Shown one piece after another: positions 25,136 to 34,284 of a stretch of DNA of 64,000 nt. Below the pieces are notes generated by a model that had not been told where the DNA came from, ran no database searches, and worked only from the letters and a program-made list of their open reading frames with translations. The stretch is from JAJPJE01 sp963724985. GTDB lineage: Bacteria; Acidobacteriota; Terriglobia; Terriglobales; Acidobacteriaceae. The first letter of the stretch is position 1. Every line of letters begins with the position of its first letter. Location of the stretch: NCBI GenBank assembly GCA_963724985.1, contig CAVRWV010000016.1, positions 1 to 64,000 on the forward strand, in the 5' to 3' direction. Made by a program: the position numbers and the translations under genes.

Positions 25136-26680
25136 ATGATGCCACCTGAGACCAGAGACTGTGCCGAAGCTCGTGCCGCCAAGAGCCATTCCGAGCCACG
25201 AGAAATCATCGAAAAAGCTGGGTTCCTGCAGTTGCCGGAGGCGCAAGCAGAAGCTCTGCTTGCCGCCATCGTGGAACATAGCACAGACGCCATCTATAGT
25301 TTCGACGTGAGTGGCACGGTGCTCACCTGGAATCCTGCGGCGGAGCGGCTCTTCGGATATTCCAGCGAAGAGATAATCGGTAGGCCCATCGAGCTGCTGG
25401 TTCCTGCAGGTAGAACCGAGGAGCTCGCCCAGATCCTCGCGCGCATTCATGCAGGCGAGCGGGTACAGCACTTTGAAACGGTACAGGTGAACAGGAACGA
25501 AGCGCGCGTGGATGTGGCGCTGACACTTTCGCCGGTGTATCACGATCAGAACAGGCTTACAGGATTTTCCGCAGTAGCGCGCGACATTCGCGATCAACGA
25601 GCAGCAGAGCAGGAGCGCCAGAGGTTGATTGCGTTGGTGGAGAACAGCCCGGATCTGATAGGCCTCGCGGACCGCGAAAAAAGACTGGTGTTCCTCAACC
25701 GTTCCGGAAAACGAATGCTCAGCATGGCCAGGATCCAGGGTCAGGAAGCTACGTTCATCGCCGACCTGTTCTCTGAAGAGGACCAGCAGAAACTAGAGCA
25801 AACGGTGATGCCCGCGTTGTTAACGCACGGCGCCTGGAGCGGAGAACTTCCTCTGAAGAACTTCGGGCACGGTGGACGAATTCCCACTTACTGCAACTTA
25901 TTTGTGCTCGGATCTCCGAACTTGTCTCAACCAGCGTTCTTTGCGTGCGTGGCGCGAGACCTGACGGAGCGAAAACGAGCAGAGGCCGCGTTGATCCAGT
26001 CGGAGCGCCTGGCCGCCTCGGGACGGATGGCGGCGACAGTCGCTCACGAGATCAACAATCCGCTGGAATCGATCATGAATCTGCTCTACCTGCTGGAACG
26101 CGAAACCCTGACGCCGACCGGAGGCGAGTACCTGCGAATCGCGAGCCAGGAGCTGCATCGTGTTTCGCAGATCGCACGCCAGACACTTGGTTTTTATCGA
26201 GGAAGTTCTTCGCCGGGACAGGTTTACCTGAAGGACGCAGTGGAAAGCGTATTGAACCTTTTCTCCGGAAAATTGGTCGCGAAAAAGATAACGGTGAATC
26301 GCGAGTTCGAATCGGATGGCTGCCTGAGAGGCATTGCGGGTGAGTTCCGCCAAGTATTCTCTAACCTCATTTCGAACGCGATCGATGCAATGCCGAATGG
26401 CGGAACGCTAACGGTGGGGGCGAAGAAGACGAAATTACAAGAGTCTCCCGCTCTGGAAGTGCGGATTGAGGACACGGGAGAAGGAATCCCACAAACTCAA
26501 CTGCAAACCATCTTCGAACCATTCTTCACGACGAAGAGTGAAAAGGGCACCGGGTTGGGATTGTGGGTGAGCCGCAACATCATGCAGCACTATGGCGGAG
26601 AGATCGCGGCGTCCACGGAGGACGACCCGCGACGGACGGTGTTCAGCGTAACCGTGCCGCTGGAAGAGAAAGCAGCGTAG
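25136..26680 (+). CDS. PAS-domain sensor histidine kinase
   Basis: 514 residues, soluble. Two PAS domains occupy about residues 40-155 (STDAIYSFDVSGTVLTWNPAAERLFGYSSEEIIGR) and 165-285 (ENSPDLIGLADREKRLVFLNRSGKRML). The H-box is VAHEINNPLESIMNLLYLL with phospho-acceptor His304. The ATPase core shows N-box QVFSNLISNAIDAMPNGG, G1 VRIEDTGEGIP, F-box FEPFFTTK and G2 KGTGLGLWVSRN. No response regulator is adjacent, so this is an orphan kinase that may signal through a distant partner. With no membrane segment it senses a cytoplasmic cue. Confidence 0.93.
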   Translation: MMPPETRDCAEARAAKSHSEPREIIEKAGFLQLPEAQAEALLAAIVEHSTDAIYSFDVSGTVLTWNPAAERLFGYSSEEIIGRPIELLVPAGRTEELAQILARIHAGERVQHFETVQVNRNEARVDVALTLSPVYHDQNRLTGFSAVARDIRDQRAAEQERQRLIALVENSPDLIGLADREKRLVFLNRSGKRMLSMARIQGQEATFIADLFSEEDQQKLEQTVMPALLTHGAWSGELPLKNFGHGGRIPTYCNLFVLGSPNLSQPAFFACVARDLTERKRAEAALIQSERLAASGRMAATVAHEINNPLESIMNLLYLLERETLTPTGGEYLRIASQELHRVSQIARQTLGFYRGSSSPGQVYLKDAVESVLNLFSGKLVAKKITVNREFESDGCLRGIAGEFRQVFSNLISNAIDAMPNGGTLTVGAKKTKLQESPALEVRIEDTGEGIPQTQLQTIFEPFFTTKSEKGTGLGLWVSRNIMQHYGGEIAASTEDDPRRTVFSVTVPLEEKAA

Positions 26681-27038
26681 CCAACGAAGATATCCCCAGT
26701 CCCACTCTGGTCAATCCCCAGAGGCGATCGCGATCCGCTGTGGGTGCGGAGACGATTCGAATTGGCAAGCAGGCTATATCGAGGTCCCATCGCGAGTTTG
26801 GGAGAGCTGCCGAGGCATGGAGCCGGGTATCGCCGGTCTGTCGCATCATCGCTGGTTGAACAACATTGCCGGAAATTCTGTGCGCTTTTTGTCGAAGCTC
26901 CACCGAATCCACAACTGGCGCTACTCACTGCCCAAATCCGTGGTGCGGGGACTGAGTGAGACGGAATCGGTGCGATGGCTGTTCTGGCAATGTATCCATT
27001 CTTGAAACTTTCCTCTGAAAACCGGAAACTATAAGGAT
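26681..27038. other. Gap between the kinase gene and gatB
   Basis: 358 bases with no supported gene; short frames (for example 62 codons at 26817-27005) show no recognisable features. No hairpin terminator with a U-tract was seen after the kinase. The gatB promoter must lie in the right part. Confidence 0.4.
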
Positions 27039-28532
27039 ATGGCGACAACGACGGCGCTTCCAAAGGACGTGCGCGCGAAATACGAGCCGGTGATCGGGCT
27101 GGAAGTTCACGTACAGCTGCTCACGGCGAGCAAGATTTTCTGTGGATGCTCGAACAAGTTTGGCGATCCGCCGAATACGAACGTCTGCCCAGTGTGTTTG
27201 GGACTGCCGGGCGCGCTTCCGGTGCTGAATCGCAAGGCGGTGGAATTTGCGGTGCTGGCGTCAAAGGCACTGGGGTGCCGCATCAACGAGACGTCGATAT
27301 TCGCCCGGAAGAACTACTTTTATCCGGATCTGCCGAAGGGCTACCAGATTTCCCAGTACGACAAGCCGCTGGCTGAGTTTGGCACCATTGAGGTCACGGC
27401 GACCGGGGACGGGGGCGCCCACGCCACCAAGAAGATTGGCATCACGCGCGTCCACATGGAAGAGGACGCTGGCAAAAGCATTCACGATGGATTCGTGGAT
27501 TCCGGCAGCAGCACCTATCTCGATCTGAACCGCTGTGGAACGCCGCTGATCGAGATTGTGAGCGAGCCAGACATGCGCTCGCCCGACGAAGCGTATGAGT
27601 ATCTGACCAAACTGAAGGAGATCATTCTCTTTACTGGCGTCAGCGACTGCAACATGGAGGAAGGCTCGCTGCGTTGCGATGCCAACGTCAGCGTGCGTCC
27701 GGTGGGACAGAAGGAATTTGGGACGAAAGCGGAAGTGAAGAACGTGAATTCATTCCGCTTCATACGCGAGGCGCTGGAATATGAGATCGAACGGCAGATT
27801 GAGCTGATCGAGTCCGGCGGGAAGGTAGTACAGGAGACGCGGCTCTACAACGCGCACGAGGGCAGGACGTACGGCATGCGCAGCAAGGAGCGCGCGCACG
27901 ACTATCGCTATTTTCCGGAGCCGGATTTGTTGCCGCTGGTGGTGGATGCAGCGTGGCGGGAGCGGATCGAAGCCACTATGCCGGAGCTTCCGGATGCGCG
28001 GCGCGAGCGGTTTGTGCGCGAATTTGGCATTACGCCGTACGACGCGGAAGTACTGACGGCGAGCAAGAGCTTCGCCGATCAGTTTGAAGAAGCTGCAAAA
28101 GCCGCGAAGAATCCCAAGCGCGTGGCGAACCTGGTGCAGAGCGAGTTACAGGGGCGGCTGAAAGCGAAGGGGCTGGCGATCGAAGACTCCCCGATTTCCA
28201 TGAAGGGAGTGGCCGTTTCGGCGGACCTGGTGGAAGCGGGCGCGATCTCGAGCAAGATGCTGAAGGAGCTTTACGATCTCTCGTTCGAGCGCAACAAGGA
28301 CTTCCCGCTGGTCTATGAAGAAGAGGGCAGCCCGAAGCAGTCCACCGATACAGGAGCGCTGGAAAAGATTATCGACGAATTGATTGCTGCGAACCCCAAA
28401 CAGGTGGAGCAGTACAAAGCGGGAAAGAAGACGATCATCGGCTTTTTTGTTGGGCAAGTGATGAAAGCATCGAAGGGACAGGCGAGTCCAGCGGTGGTGA
28501 ACGAACTGCTCACGAAGAAGTTGGAAGAGTAA
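27039..28532 (+). CDS. gatB: Aspartyl/glutamyl-tRNA(Asn/Gln) amidotransferase subunit B
   Basis: 497 residues, the normal length. GatB, with GatA and GatC, converts Glu-tRNA(Gln) and Asp-tRNA(Asn) to their amidated forms. It shows the conserved opening YEPVIGLEVHVQLLTASKIFCGCSN, the zinc-type cysteines (C-x-C ... NVCPVCLGLPG), NYFYPDLPKGYQISQYD, IGITRVHMEEDAGKS and DLNRCGTPLIEIVSEPD, with a C-terminal YqeY-type domain (IIDELIAANPKQVEQYKAGKKTIIGFFVGQVMK). gatA and gatC are not in the window. Its helper-like relative YqeY is encoded at 12660-13112. Confidence 0.96.
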   Translation: MATTTALPKDVRAKYEPVIGLEVHVQLLTASKIFCGCSNKFGDPPNTNVCPVCLGLPGALPVLNRKAVEFAVLASKALGCRINETSIFARKNYFYPDLPKGYQISQYDKPLAEFGTIEVTATGDGGAHATKKIGITRVHMEEDAGKSIHDGFVDSGSSTYLDLNRCGTPLIEIVSEPDMRSPDEAYEYLTKLKEIILFTGVSDCNMEEGSLRCDANVSVRPVGQKEFGTKAEVKNVNSFRFIREALEYEIERQIELIESGGKVVQETRLYNAHEGRTYGMRSKERAHDYRYFPEPDLLPLVVDAAWRERIEATMPELPDARRERFVREFGITPYDAEVLTASKSFADQFEEAAKAAKNPKRVANLVQSELQGRLKAKGLAIEDSPISMKGVAVSADLVEAGAISSKMLKELYDLSFERNKDFPLVYEEEGSPKQSTDTGALEKIIDELIAANPKQVEQYKAGKKTIIGFFVGQVMKASKGQASPAVVNELLTKKLEE

Positions 28533-28605
28533 CTAGCGGAAATTTCCTAAAAAACCCGCAAAAAACGCGATTTCCACAGGCTTTTTTCGTCTACAGCGTA
28601 CAAAA

Positions 28606-28624
28606 CCCGCATAAAATGCGGGTC
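28606..28624. promoter_or_regulatory. Hairpin upstream of the HU gene
   Basis: Perfect eight-pair hairpin ACCCGCAT-AAA-ATGCGGGT, 78 bases before the HU start, preceded by repeated AAAACCCGCA words. It lacks a U-tract and so is not a standard terminator; it could be an operator or part of the hup leader. Confidence 0.4.
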
Positions 28625-28701
28625 GAACGCTTCTCATGCACGAAATACTGATGTAGGATGGCCGCACTGAGTCGCAATCGAACTTAGCTCAAGGAGGATT
28701 C

Positions 28702-28998
28702 ATGGCATCTGGTTTGACCAAGACACAACTCGTACGTCACCTTGCTGAGAAGGTGGGAGTCAACAACAAGCAAGCCGCTGCGTTCCTGCAGACGCTGGCT
28801 GACACAGCGTTGAAAGAGACCAAGAAGAATGGCGTGTTCGTCATTCCCGGCCTCGGCCGCCTGGTGAAATCGAACCGCAAAGCTCGCGTCGGACGCAATC
28901 CGCAGACCGGCGAGCCGATTAAGATTCCCGCCAAGACCGTGGTGAAATTCCGCGTGGCGAAGGTGGCGAAGGAATCCATCGCTCCACCAAAGAAGTAG
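28702..28998 (+). CDS. hup: HU-family nucleoid protein
   Basis: 98 residues, slightly longer than E. coli HU because of a C-terminal VAKESIAPPKK tail. It has the helical N-terminus (LTKTQLVRHLAEKVGVNNKQAAAFLQTLADTA) and the DNA-binding beta arm with the HU/IHF signature GLGRLVKSNRKARVGRNPQTGEPIKIPAKTVVKF. It bends and compacts DNA as a dimer. AAGGAGG precedes the start by an ideal distance, and a strong terminator follows, indicating a highly expressed single-gene unit. Confidence 0.94.
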   Translation: MASGLTKTQLVRHLAEKVGVNNKQAAAFLQTLADTALKETKKNGVFVIPGLGRLVKSNRKARVGRNPQTGEPIKIPAKTVVKFRVAKVAKESIAPPKK

Positions 28999-29021
28999 TT
29001 TTTGCGCGCAGCACACGCAGG

Positions 29022-29053
29022 AAAGGCCGGCTGAAAAAGCTGGCCTTTTTTAT
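29022..29053 (+). terminator. Rho-independent terminator of the HU gene
   Basis: AAAGGCCGGCT (29022-29032) pairs with AGCTGGCCTTT (29038-29048) around GAAAA and runs into TTTTTTATT. Confidence 0.92.
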
Positions 29054-29202
29054 TGGTGGTGGGAGGATTTCCAAATTTGGAACAGAAATCAGATTCTTTT
29101 AGAAGAGGCGAGTTCCAACTCTAGAGTAGGAACAACTGAAACACCCACCCAGCGCGGGTACGTATTCCACAGCTTGCCATCGTGCCCGCGCATTAATCTC
29201 TT

Positions 29203-29290
29203 CAGTCGTTAGTCGCTGGCTGTTAGTCGTTAGCAAAACCTTCATGCGACATGCTGCTTTGCTAACGACCAACGACTACCGACCAACGAC
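29203..29290. repeat. TTAGTCGTT long-hairpin repeat, copy 1
   Basis: The left arm (CAGTCGTTAGTCGCTGGC then TGTTAGTCGTTAGCAAA) is the imperfect reverse complement of the right arm (TTTGCTAACGACCAACGAC then TACCGACCAACGAC). The innermost 12 bases match exactly. A second element built of the same words is at 45594-45680. Confidence 0.6.
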
Positions 29291-29292
29291 CT

Positions 29293-30591
29293 TTAGTGCG
29301 CGTACTCGTTCTTGTAGACCGTGCCGCCCTTCATCACGAAGCGAACATGCTGCAGCACTTTGATGTCGGTGAGCGGATCGCCGTCGACAGCAATGATGTC
29401 GGCCCATTTGCCAGGTTCGATGGTGCCGATTTTGTCTGACCAGCCGAGCAGATCAGCCCCGTTAATAAGTGAGCTTTGGATGGCCTGCAGATTCGTCATG
29501 CCCAGTCGCGTGTAGACCTCGAATTCGTGCGCGTTGAGTCCGTGTGGATAGACAGCGGCATCGGTTCCGAGCGCGATCTTCACACCTGCCTGGAACGCTT
29601 TGCGGGCATTGTTCTCAGCCTGTGCGCCCACCATCTGCATCTTCTTCTGTATGTAGTCGGGCATGTTCCGCTTCGCCATCGTCTCTTTGTTCCAATCCAG
29701 CAGATAGAGTGTGGGAACCAGGTAGGTGCCGTTCTTCTTCAGCGTGGCGATGGATTCGTCATTCATCAGGTGCCCGTGCTCCACTGAGTCGACGCCCGCC
29801 TCGGATGCCCACGCAACGCCTTGTGCGCCGTGCGCGTGCGCGGCAACTTTTCGCCCAAGTCGATGCGCGTCGGCCACGATCGCTTTCATTTCTTCCAGCG
29901 TGTATTGCGAAGCGTTGGGGTCGTCGCCCTTGGACATCACGCCGCCGGTTGCACAGACTTTGATCACATCCGCTCCGTACTTGATGTTCTCGCGGACTTT
30001 GTGCTGAACCGCGGGAATTCCATCCGCCACACCTTCCGCGCTGTAATGGTATTCGTAGGGCAGCAGATTCTCGTCACAATGGCCGCCCGTGATTCCCAGA
30101 GGAGGACCACTCACCAGCATGCGCGGGCCTGGGACATCGCCGTCATTGATCGCGTCGCGCAGAGCGACGTCGGTGTAGCCGTCTGCTCCGACGTTGCGCA
30201 CCGTAGTGAAGCCCGCATCGAGCGTCAGCTTGGCATTTTTAGCGCCGGTTAGCGCTTCGCGCGGTATGGAGATTCCAAGGGACTGGTACCCGAACATTTC
30301 CGGAGAGAACGTGAGATGGGTATGTGCGTCGATCATGCCAGGAAGGACTGTAGCCTTCGAGAGATCAATGATGTTGTATCCGGCCTTGGCGCCGGGACCT
30401 GCGGAGGGGCCGACGCTCACTATCTTGTCACCCTCGACGACGATCTGCTGATTCGCGAGTGTTTTGCCTGACTTAACGTCCAGCAGGTGCCCTACATAAA
30501 TAATGGTGCGAGTCGGCGCGGTCTGCTCTTGCGCGGCTGAGGTGAAAACGAACAAACAGGCGAGCGCGATCGCGAAAAAAATTCGCTTCAT
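29293..30591 (-). CDS. Secreted amidohydrolase (imidazolonepropionase/Xaa-Pro dipeptidase-like)
   Basis: 432 residues from the ATG at 30591 (a TTG immediately upstream is possible); GGAG lies ten bases before. Signal peptide MKRIFFAIALACLFVFTSAA. The amidohydrolase TIM-barrel signatures are all present: HxH in GMIDAHTHLTF, the carbamylated-Lys candidate in GADVIKVCATGG, His in AAHAHGAQ and VEHGHLMND, and the metal Asp in ALGTDAAVYPHGLN. Members hydrolyse imino-cyclic or prolyl dipeptide-like substrates in the periplasm. The exact substrate is not predictable. Confidence 0.9.
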   Translation of the reverse strand: MKRIFFAIALACLFVFTSAAQEQTAPTRTIIYVGHLLDVKSGKTLANQQIVVEGDKIVSVGPSAGPGAKAGYNIIDLSKATVLPGMIDAHTHLTFSPEMFGYQSLGISIPREALTGAKNAKLTLDAGFTTVRNVGADGYTDVALRDAINDGDVPGPRMLVSGPPLGITGGHCDENLLPYEYHYSAEGVADGIPAVQHKVRENIKYGADVIKVCATGGVMSKGDDPNASQYTLEEMKAIVADAHRLGRKVAAHAHGAQGVAWASEAGVDSVEHGHLMNDESIATLKKNGTYLVPTLYLLDWNKETMAKRNMPDYIQKKMQMVGAQAENNARKAFQAGVKIALGTDAAVYPHGLNAHEFEVYTRLGMTNLQAIQSSLINGADLLGWSDKIGTIEPGKWADIIAVDGDPLTDIKVLQHVRFVMKGGTVYKNEYAH

Positions 30592-30721
30592 CAATGTTTC
30601 ACTCCTGGTGATCTGAACTGGCGCGCGAAATTATAGCAGTGCTGCTGGATCGGATCATGCGTCCTCGGCTTTTCGACAACGAAGAGATGTTGAGAATCAT
30701 CTGAAGAAGAAACCACTACAA

Positions 30722-31465
30722 ATGTCTCGAAGCACAATGTCGCTACTCCTCCTCTGCTGTTTCTTCGCGGGCGCTCGACTGCACGGCCAGACCGGCGTTT
30801 CAGTTGACGTCCCAGCGGGCATCACGGTTCCGGTGATGCTGTCGACCACGATCAGGTCCGACAAGAGCAAAGCAGGCGAGCCGATCAGGGCGCGTGTGAT
30901 GCAGAATGTGCCTCTTCCCGGCGGAGGCAGGATTGCGCGCGGCCGAAATCTCGGCGGACACGTTGTGCAGATCAATCCGACAGAAGTAACTCTGAAGTTC
31001 GACCGGTTGCTCATTAACAAGCAGGAAGTACCACTCCGGACGTCATTGCGCGCGATCGCCTCCATGCTGGCCGTACAGGATGCGCAGATTCCAACGAACT
31101 CGGCTGGGGATCGCGGTAACCCGTCGAGCATGTGGAACACCCAGCAAATTGGCGGCCGGGATGTGGTCTACGGCCGGCCGGGCGATGTGCTGGACGGATC
31201 GGAACAGGTTGGGGAGTCCCTGGGCGATGGCAGCATCTTCGTCACACTCCGCGAGAACTTGAATGGCCGATGCGAGGCCGACTCGAAACAACTGCAGGCG
31301 GTGTGGGTATTCTCGTCGTCGGCATGTGGAGCGTACGGATTTGGTGATCTTAGTGTCGATCACTTCGGCCAACATGATCCAGCCGGTACTATCGTCTTAC
31401 GATCCTCTTCGAGGATCGATATTCGATCGGGCAGCGGCCTGCTGCTCCGAGTGATTGGCCAATAG
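30722..31465 (+). CDS. Hypothetical exported protein
   Basis: 247 residues with a signal peptide (MSRSTMSLLLLCCFFAGARLHG). The mature part is beta-rich: VDVPAGITVPVMLSTTIRSDKSKAGEPIRARV, then LPGGGRIARGRNLGGHVVQINPTEVTLKFDRLLI. This reads like the small beta domain seen in many acidobacterial exported proteins that set a barrier of values (RARVMQNVPLPGG), resembling TrbI/VirB10 beta modules only superficially. Two cysteines near residues 182 and 200 could pair. The function is unknown. Confidence 0.62.
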   Translation: MSRSTMSLLLLCCFFAGARLHGQTGVSVDVPAGITVPVMLSTTIRSDKSKAGEPIRARVMQNVPLPGGGRIARGRNLGGHVVQINPTEVTLKFDRLLINKQEVPLRTSLRAIASMLAVQDAQIPTNSAGDRGNPSSMWNTQQIGGRDVVYGRPGDVLDGSEQVGESLGDGSIFVTLRENLNGRCEADSKQLQAVWVFSSSACGAYGFGDLSVDHFGQHDPAGTIVLRSSSRIDIRSGSGLLLRVIGQ

Positions 31466-31647
31466 AGTCTGCCTCTGTGCTATCGACTGATACTGTGGAA
31501 ATCCAGAACAGCAGCGGGAAACCGAGCTGCGTGTTTTTCATTTCCGCCGCTCTGACCAGCTCTCGAATAATCCCGTGACAAGGCCAACAGAAGCAGAGAG
31601 TCGCGCCATCTTCACAGCTAGTTTAGTTGGGCCCTCCTTGACTACAC

Positions 31648-32967
31648 ATGTTCTCCCAGCGAAGTAAGTACAAAGCCATTCGTCTGCTGGGTTGTTGTTT
31701 CGTTGCGCTGCTGGTGATGGTGCTTGGGAATTGTGGTGGCGCAACGTCCAGCTCCGACACGTCGATGTCGAGTTCAGCGACGCCGTCGAGTGCACCAACT
31801 GCGCCCACTCCGACCACCCCGGGCACTTCTCCCACGCTGGGGCCGGGAACAGGGGCAGATCCGCCTGCGCCGACTACACCTCCGGTGATGAACACCGGAG
31901 CGGAGTTCATGTATACAGTCGCGCCGGCCGCAAATAATCAGAGCACATTCACCGTCTACCAGATCAATGAGGACAAGGGGCAGCTCACGCAGGTGAGTGC
32001 GGCGACCATTCCGGTGCGCGCTGCGCAGAACATCGCGGTGGATTCAAGCGGGCAGAATTTCTATGTGACTGGATTCGAGGCGCCAGGAACGAACATGGAT
32101 TTGGTGAAAGTCGATCCGAGCTCACACAAGATCACGGCGATGCCGGGACAGACCTTCCATACGCTGCCCGCATTTGCAAACGACGGCGATTGCTGTCCGA
32201 ACACGGTTGCCGTCGATGGAAGCGGGAAGTTCGCTTACGTTGGCGGACTGAATGATGGATCGATCCACGTGTATTCGGTCGATCAGAGCAGCGGAACGTG
32301 GACTGAGATTTCCGCGAGCAACTCTCAGCCGAGTTCCGGTGGTGGGCCTGTGTACACGGTTGCAATGCATCCGACGAATAAATTCTTGTACGAATCGCAA
32401 CAAGCCTCGAGCTTTGTGAATATCTGGTCGCGCAATCAGAACAGCGGCTTGATCTCTCCAAGTTCGGGATCGCCATTTGAGACCGGTGCGCTGACCAGTT
32501 CGGTCTCGGTGAGCGCAGACGGAAAATTTCTTTTTGCCCCACAATATGAAACCGGCAGCGTTTCCGCCTATACGGTCAATGCAGATGGCACCTTGACCGC
32601 CTTAGCTGGTTCGCCGGTGACGGCGGGAAACGCTCCCAGCCGTGTAGCAGCCGATCCACGGGATCGATTCTTCTTTGTGTTGAATAGCGGCGCGTACAAC
32701 AGTGGTCCAGCGAATGTGCAGGCGTTTACCCTGAATCAAGCGACGGGAGCAATCAGCGAGGTGCCGAACAGCACGTTCACCGTCTTCGAGGTCGGTGAAA
32801 TACGCGTGGACGCCAATGGAAAGATTCTTTATGGCATTGGCGGACAGACAATGGTGTGGTCGATCGATCAGACCACAGGAGCGCTGACTCCAGTGAGTGG
32901 ATCGCCGTTCAAGATCGTCGCGGCAGATGCGTTGATTCTTCAGCAAACGACCGCGGGAACTCAGTAG
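31648..32967 (+). CDS. Beta-propeller lipoprotein (lactonase-like)
   Basis: 439 residues. The N-terminal hydrophobic segment ends in LGNCGG, an approximate lipobox, followed by a Ser/Thr/Pro-rich linker (about residues 33-80), so the protein is probably tethered to a membrane. The rest consists of repeated blades with the rhythm NIAVDSSGQNFYVTG, TVAVDGSGKFAYVGG, TVAMHPTNKFLYESQ, SVSVSADGKFLFAPQ and RVAADPRDRFFFVLN, typical of the 6-phosphogluconolactonase-like seven-bladed propeller family. Enzyme activity is not implied; many act in binding. It overlaps the convergent gene by seven bases. Confidence 0.82.
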   Translation: MFSQRSKYKAIRLLGCCFVALLVMVLGNCGGATSSSDTSMSSSATPSSAPTAPTPTTPGTSPTLGPGTGADPPAPTTPPVMNTGAEFMYTVAPAANNQSTFTVYQINEDKGQLTQVSAATIPVRAAQNIAVDSSGQNFYVTGFEAPGTNMDLVKVDPSSHKITAMPGQTFHTLPAFANDGDCCPNTVAVDGSGKFAYVGGLNDGSIHVYSVDQSSGTWTEISASNSQPSSGGGPVYTVAMHPTNKFLYESQQASSFVNIWSRNQNSGLISPSSGSPFETGALTSSVSVSADGKFLFAPQYETGSVSAYTVNADGTLTALAGSPVTAGNAPSRVAADPRDRFFFVLNSGAYNSGPANVQAFTLNQATGAISEVPNSTFTVFEVGEIRVDANGKILYGIGGQTMVWSIDQTTGALTPVSGSPFKIVAADALILQQTTAGTQ

Positions 32968-33548
32968 ATCTGTTTCTGCGTGACTACCAACTGACTATTT
33001 ACGACACGAACATCGGCGACAAAGTTCGGCAGCTTGAGTTTTTCGCGATTGGCGGGATCCGCAAGCTTCTTCTGCAGCGGGCCGTTCACGAGAGAAACGG
33101 GAATGGTTAGATCGCCAACTTTGAACTCCGTGGGATCGAAGGTCGCGTAGCCGTTTTGCGATCCGAGCCGCCCGGCGACGGTGACGTAGACGTCTTTACC
33201 GTAGATCTGCGTGGGAAATATGCCGCGCACCTGATCGCCTTCAAAGCTGACTTGGGGCGCCTGGATCGGCACCTGGCCGAGATCGGACGCTGGAGTGCCG
33301 TTGCGAAGTGATTCGGCAAGTGCGGCATTCACTTCCGAAGACGAGAGCTGAACTTCTCCGCCGTGATTGCCGTCCGTGCTCGCCTGCTCCAACTGATTAA
33401 TCTTGGTTTGGAAGTCGGCCGCCTGCTGCTTCCAGGACTCGGCAGCGACTTGAGGAGCAGCCAGTTGCGACGGCTTCTTGATGGCAAGAAGGATCACGAT
33501 CAGCAGGATTGCGAGAACCACCCAGCGAGCGACGCGGTAGATTTTCAC
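32961..33548 (-). CDS. Membrane-anchored YpmS/DUF2140-like protein
   Basis: 195 residues: one N-terminal membrane helix (VARWVVLAILLIVILLAI), a short coiled-coil-like stretch (AAESWKQQAADFQTKINQLEQA), then a beta domain with VQLSSSEVNAALAESLRNG and VSFEGDQVRGIFPTQIYGKDVYVTVAGRLGSQNGYATFDPTEFKVGDLTIPVSLVNGPLQKKL. That order resembles the extracytoplasmic YpmS/DUF2140 family. Its 3' end overlaps the propeller gene on the other strand. Function unknown; the family name is my pattern call. Confidence 0.65.
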   Translation of the reverse strand: MKIYRVARWVVLAILLIVILLAIKKPSQLAAPQVAAESWKQQAADFQTKINQLEQASTDGNHGGEVQLSSSEVNAALAESLRNGTPASDLGQVPIQAPQVSFEGDQVRGIFPTQIYGKDVYVTVAGRLGSQNGYATFDPTEFKVGDLTIPVSLVNGPLQKKLADPANREKLKLPNFVADVRVVNSQLVVTQKQIY

Positions 33549-33565
33549 GGCTGTCTCCGGGGCAC

Positions 33566-33597
33566 AAAAACGCCGCCCTTAGGATATCCGGGCGGCG
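33566..33597 (-). terminator. Rho-independent terminator of the OsmC gene
   Basis: Read on the minus strand, CGCCGCCC (33597-33590) pairs with GGGCGGCG (33578-33571) and is followed by TTTTT. It separates the OsmC gene from the downstream YpmS-like gene. Confidence 0.85.
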
Positions 33598-33639
33598 CCG
33601 ATGGGAAAGATGACCGTAGTTACTGTGCTTCAGTGCAGG

Positions 33640-34050
33640 TCAGGACGCCGCAAGAGCCACGCTTTTCACTTCCAGGCTGATCTTAGGGGGATTCAGCAGC
33701 GTATTGTGAATCAGACAATGATGGACAGCGTCTTCGATGCCTCTCTTCTGTTCTTCAGTGAAGTCCGCGGGCACATCGACGGTGATCCGGAAATCTTCCA
33801 TGCGTGCCGGAGCCTTCGCTTTCTCGGCGGAAACGTGCACGCGGGTGCCTTGCGTCGAAAGCTTGTGCTTCTTGAGGTACATGACGGCGTAAAAGCCGGC
33901 GCAGGACCCGAGTGAAGCGAGCAACAGTTCCGGCGGAGTCATGCCTTCGTCATAGCCGCCATTCTCCGGTGGCTGGTCGCAAGCGATGATGTGCTGGCGC
34001 GCCTTTATTTCGAATTGAACGCCACCCAGATGTTCTACCGAGATTTCCAT
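33640..34050 (-). CDS. OsmC-family peroxidase/redox protein
   Basis: 136 residues. The OsmC/Ohr fold is indicated by the N-terminal strand region, TPPELLLASLGSCAGFYAVMYLKKHKL with the first redox Cys (C50), and DAVHHCLIHNTLLNPPKISLEV with the second Cys near residue 114. Such proteins reduce organic hydroperoxides using a thiol pair. It belongs to the YhfA/OsmC-like subgroup rather than to the longer Ohr. A good ribosome binding site (AGGAGG on the minus strand) precedes the ATG. Together with AhpC/AhpD at 45 kb it adds to peroxide defence. Confidence 0.9.
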   Translation of the reverse strand: MEISVEHLGGVQFEIKARQHIIACDQPPENGGYDEGMTPPELLLASLGSCAGFYAVMYLKKHKLSTQGTRVHVSAEKAKAPARMEDFRITVDVPADFTEEQKRGIEDAVHHCLIHNTLLNPPKISLEVKSVALAAS

Positions 34051-34284
34051 AAAGACCTCCTATGATTGCGATCGCATTTTGACAGCACTGCGAGTTCGTC
34101 GTAAGGGCATTTACACCGCACGGGTGTGATCTTTTGCCAAAATCGGTTTGCGAATCCATTCTGGCCTTGTTGCAGGCGTCTCGGGAGGAAGTGCGGCAGG
34201 CTCAGCGAATGGATTCGCCGAATGGATATCTCTCTGGAAGGGATCGCTGCAGGGCCATTTTTGGGCGAGATGTAATAATCAGGT

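Larger units (their letters stand above)
28999..29292. other. Intergenic stretch with terminator and TTAGTCGTT hairpin repeat
   Basis: Holds the HU terminator (29022-29053), an otherwise unremarkable run to about 29200, and the large inverted repeat 29203-29290. No gene is seen. Confidence 0.5.
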